This document shows positions 4,762 to 6,663 of a stretch of 6,663 bases of DNA, one piece after another. How positions within the stretch are numbered: position 1 is the first letter of the stretch; the number at the start of each line of letters is the position of its first letter. Under the pieces are notes generated by a model. The model was not told the origin of the DNA. It saw only the letters and a program-made list of their open reading frames with translations, and did no database searches. Made by a program: the position numbers and the translations under genes. The stretch lies in contig CAIRND010000432.1 of the NCBI GenBank assembly GCA_903879825.1, positions 1 through 6,663 on the forward strand, written 5' to 3'. The DNA is from an uncultured Geobacteraceae bacterium. GTDB taxonomy: Bacteria; Desulfobacterota; Desulfuromonadia; Geobacterales; Pseudopelobacteraceae.

Positions 4762-5904
4762 TCAATCCAGCGTTTTTCGATAGCGCTTCACCCCCACGGT
4801 CAATACCACTGCGGCAAACAGCACTATCTGCCACAGTTGCAGGGCCACCTCTGCAAAGCCATTTCCTTTCAGCAAAATTCCCCGGATGATCCGCAAAAAA
4901 TGGGTAAGCGGCAGCACTTCGCCGATGGTCTGCGCCCATTCGGGCATGCCGCGAAACGGAAACATGAAGCCAGACAGCAGCAGTGACGGGAGGAAGAAGA
5001 AAAAAGTCATCTGGACCGCCTGGAGCTGATTCTTTGCCAGGGTGGAAAAGGTGATTCCCATGGCCAGATTTGCGGCGATAAAAACAGAAGCGGCCACTAA
5101 TAACAGGGGAATGCTGCCGGCCATCGGCACATGAAAGAGAAAGCGCGCGGCAACCAGAATCAGCCCGACCTGGATGTAACCGACAAAAATATAGGGGATG
5201 ATCTTGCCAAGCAGCACCTCCAGCGGCCTGGTCGGCATGGAGAGCAGGTTCTCCATGGTGCCGCGTTCCCGCTCACGGGTAATTGCCAGGCCGGTGATCA
5301 TAACCATGGTCATGGTTAATACCACTCCCATCAGCCCGGGTACGATATTGTATTGCGAGATTCCTTCCGGGTTGTAACGGGCATGGACGCGCAGATTTAC
5401 CGGGCCGTCACCCGCAGCCAGAAAAGCGAGCGATCCGGTAAGATCATGCTGCAGGGCACTGCTGACGAGAGTTTTCAGGGAGGCGATGGCGTTGCCGGTG
5501 GCTGACGGGTCGGTGGCATCCGCTTCCACCAGTATCGTTGGTTTGTCACCGCGCAGCAGGGCGCGGCTGAAATTTTCCGGGATGGTGACGACAAACTGGA
5601 CGTCGCCGCGGGCAAGGGCAGCATCCGCTTCCGCCTCCGTATGCACCTCGCGGACAAAGCGGAAATAATCACTGTTTTTGAGGGCGGCCAGCACGGAGCG
5701 ACTCTGTTGACTGCTGTCGGCCTGCAGCACCGCCGTGGGCAGGTGCTTCGGATCGCCATTAATGGCGTATCCAAAGAGCATAAGCTGAACAACCGGGATG
5801 CCGATAATCATACCGAAGGTGAGGCGGTCGCGGCGCATCTGGATAAATTCTTTGATGACGATGGCCCAGAAACGGGAGAAAGATAGTGGGGTCGATTTTT
5901 TCAT
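4762..5904 (-). CDS. ABC-2 type transporter permease (YhhJ/YbhS-like)
   Basis: A 380-residue inner-membrane permease of the ABC-2 family, the type that works with an ABC ATPase and a HlyD-like periplasmic adaptor in drug or lipid export. Topology fits the family: a first membrane span (about 28-48), a large periplasmic domain (about 50-183), then spans near 186-208, 233-257, 264-288, 298-317 and 355-373. The conserved cytoplasmic RERERGTMENLLSMP motif is at 210-224, with LSGFMFPFRGMPEWAQ (310-325) and LPLTHFLRIIRGILLKG (331-347). It looks full length. An AAGGA site lies before the ATG. It is odd in standing alone: no ATPase, adaptor or second permease gene lies within 1 kb on either side, although these normally share its operon. 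The substrate cannot be inferred. Confidence 0.9.
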   Translation of the reverse strand: MKKSTPLSFSRFWAIVIKEFIQMRRDRLTFGMIIGIPVVQLMLFGYAINGDPKHLPTAVLQADSSQQSRSVLAALKNSDYFRFVREVHTEAEADAALARGDVQFVVTIPENFSRALLRGDKPTILVEADATDPSATGNAIASLKTLVSSALQHDLTGSLAFLAAGDGPVNLRVHARYNPEGISQYNIVPGLMGVVLTMTMVMITGLAITRERERGTMENLLSMPTRPLEVLLGKIIPYIFVGYIQVGLILVAARFLFHVPMAGSIPLLLVAASVFIAANLAMGITFSTLAKNQLQAVQMTFFFFLPSLLLSGFMFPFRGMPEWAQTIGEVLPLTHFLRIIRGILLKGNGFAEVALQLWQIVLFAAVVLTVGVKRYRKTLD

Positions 5905-5996
5905 ACGGAAAAGTTGTCCTTCGAATTTCCCCTCAGATGGATAAAAAAATCTCCACGCTCCACATGCTCTTGATTAAACCTAATTTGGCATTTCAT
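5901..5996 (-). CDS. Possible 31-codon ORF coupled to the permease
   Basis: On the - strand an ATG at 5996 opens MKCQIRFNQEHVERGDFFIH, ending LRGNSKDNFSV. Its TGA overlaps the permease ATG as ATGA. Such overlap suggests a leader peptide or the tail of a lost upstream gene. There is no good ribosome site before its ATG, which lies at the edge of the CACAAA repeat. It has no known family that I can name with confidence. It may be non-coding leader sequence. Confidence 0.25.
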   Translation of the reverse strand: MKCQIRFNQEHVERGDFFIHLRGNSKDNFSV

Positions 5997-5997
5997 T

Positions 5998-6120
5998 GCC
6001 ACAAAAAGTCACAAAAGTCACAAAAAACAGCACGTTAAATAGATACCTAACCTGTTTGGTGATCTCGATGCATGTCATAACTCTCTGGTATTCTTTGCGT
6101 TTTTTGAGCTTTTTTGTGGC
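5998..6120. repeat. Palindromic-ended extragenic repeat (CACAAA type)
   Basis: The left arm at 5998-6028 contains three CACAAA units (GCCACAAAAAGTCACAAAAG onward). The right arm near 6097-6120 is its imperfect inverse and ends in TTTTTGTGGC. Ten terminal bases (GCCACAAAAA) match exactly as an inverted repeat; the rest is degenerate. The design resembles the CACAGAG element at 47-193. There is no ORF inside. It fills the space upstream of the permease and may carry that gene's promoter. Confidence 0.55.
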
Positions 6121-6178
6121 TAACTGCTTTTTAAGGTTAAAGCCACGTATTCATTTGTCACACCCGAACCTCTCACTT

Positions 6179-6520
6179 TCAAGCACCAAAGAGACGGATC
6201 AACGTGCCGGCTTTTCTGGAGCCGACGCCATGCCACAGCGATATCAAGCCAACATAGTCAGCTGCAATTTCGTAAATAAGGCAATAACCAACCGGCCCTG
6301 ACCTGAAATACAGCTCTCTCAAAACTACCGGCTGCCCTGCCAGCAGGTATGGCACCGCAGTTCCTGCCATATTGTTGGCAAATAAAAGCGCCTCAGCCTC
6401 CGCAACGCCTCCAAGAAACACATCAGCAATTTCGGGTCGGTAGCGATCTGCCAATCCTATTGCATATGCCCTAACCCTTGTTTTGTACTCACTGGAACGT
6501 TTAAGAGGACGTTTTTTCAT
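6179..6520 (-). CDS. RelE/ParE-superfamily toxin-like protein
   Basis: A 113-residue protein with the fold pattern of RelE/ParE toxins: a basic N-terminus, a long helix region (about 10-50), and then the beta-strand run VVLRELYFRSGPVGYCLIYE followed by IAADYVGLISLWHGVGSRK. The 'R.L.F......Y.L.YE' and 'LISLWHG' strands, with Arg69, Tyr79 and His97, are the recognisable part. It is somewhat longer than typical ParE. The ATG at 6520 was preferred over one at 6559, which would add a hydrophobic MMILLLPSDKRSE and extend the overlap with the upstream gene. It overlaps that gene by 20 nt, as toxin genes often do. Whether it inhibits gyrase (ParE-like) or cleaves mRNA (RelE-like) cannot be told. Confidence 0.7.
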   Translation of the reverse strand: MKKRPLKRSSEYKTRVRAYAIGLADRYRPEIADVFLGGVAEAEALLFANNMAGTAVPYLLAGQPVVLRELYFRSGPVGYCLIYEIAADYVGLISLWHGVGSRKAGTLIRLFGA

Positions 6521-6659
6521 TTCGGATCTCTTGTCTGATGGAAGCAACAAAATCATCATTCTCCGCTACAAGCTCGCCGAGTCCTGAGCGAAGTTCATAC
6601 CAGCCACGTTCCACAGAATCAATAAACTCCCTCTGTTCGTCAGTATTACGCACGTACAT
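6501..6659 (-). CDS. Probable antitoxin of the edge module, possibly cut by the window
   Basis: From an ATG at 6659 the - strand encodes 52 residues: MYVRNTDEQREFIDSVERGW, then YELRSGLGELVAENDDFVAS and IRQEIRNEKTSS. The frame stays open to the window edge, so the true start may lie outside. It is acidic and helical. The phrase 'TDEQREFIDSVERGWY' loosely recalls ParD-type ribbon-helix-helix antitoxins, but the match is weak. The main argument is position: directly upstream of, same strand as, and overlapping by 20 nt with a RelE/ParE-like toxin gene. Confidence 0.55.
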   Translation of the reverse strand: MYVRNTDEQREFIDSVERGWYELRSGLGELVAENDDFVASIRQEIRNEKTSS

Positions 6660-6663
6660 ACGG

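Noticed and set aside
5996..6301. 101-codon + strand ORF
   Set aside because: It starts in the CACAAA repeat and runs antisense into the RelE/ParE-like gene. There is no plausible ribosome site or family.

Overview
This 6.66 kb window reads as an accessory (genomic-island or superintegron-like) stretch of a Gram-negative bacterial chromosome. No ribosomal, tRNA or core-metabolic gene is visible. The host cannot be fixed from the sequence. The Shine-Dalgarno sites, the YhhJ/YbhS-type ABC-2 permease, the CcdAB, HigBA and RelE/ParE families, and the extragenic CACAGAG-, CACAAA- and GGTTGGGT-type repeats fit a proteobacterium (including delta-type lineages) or a green sulfur bacterium. That placement is inference.

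Layout from left to right: a 147 bp palindromic-ended non-coding repeat (47-193); a complete ccdA-ccdB module on the + strand (360-925) with an operator-like ATGCG cluster in front; about 0.8 kb without an intact gene (926-1729) holding two short decayed coding fragments; a DUF1016/YhcG-type PD-(D/E)XK nuclease gene (1861-3012) with a 44-codon ORF overlapping its start, the pair bracketed by inverted copies of one extragenic repeat; a broken 5' fragment of the BREX phosphatase gene pglZ (from 3070, amber at codon 20, homology lost near 3231 beside a REP-like CCGGGGACAG element); a second, diverged ccdA-ccdB module on the - strand (3298-3869); a higB-higA module on the + strand (4139-4715); a lone ABC-2 permease on the - strand (4762-5904); a second palindromic-ended repeat (5998-6120); and a RelE/ParE-like toxin with an overlapping small upstream gene, its probable antitoxin, running into the right edge (6179-6659).

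The window therefore carries four toxin-antitoxin modules in 6.7 kb, three apparently complete, around the wreck of a BREX-type phage-defence locus. The two CcdAB pairs are the same family but clearly diverged. Both have an ATGCGCAT palindrome between promoter and start codon, which raises the possibility of cross-regulation, and both toxins lack the penultimate-region tryptophan of F-plasmid CcdB. The modules are each self-contained and probably act as stabilisers of the region. The nuclease gene is intact and may be a surviving accessory of the lost BREX operon. I see no convincing wholly new system. The most informative points are the BREX ruin, the shared ccd operator and the altered CcdB C-termini.
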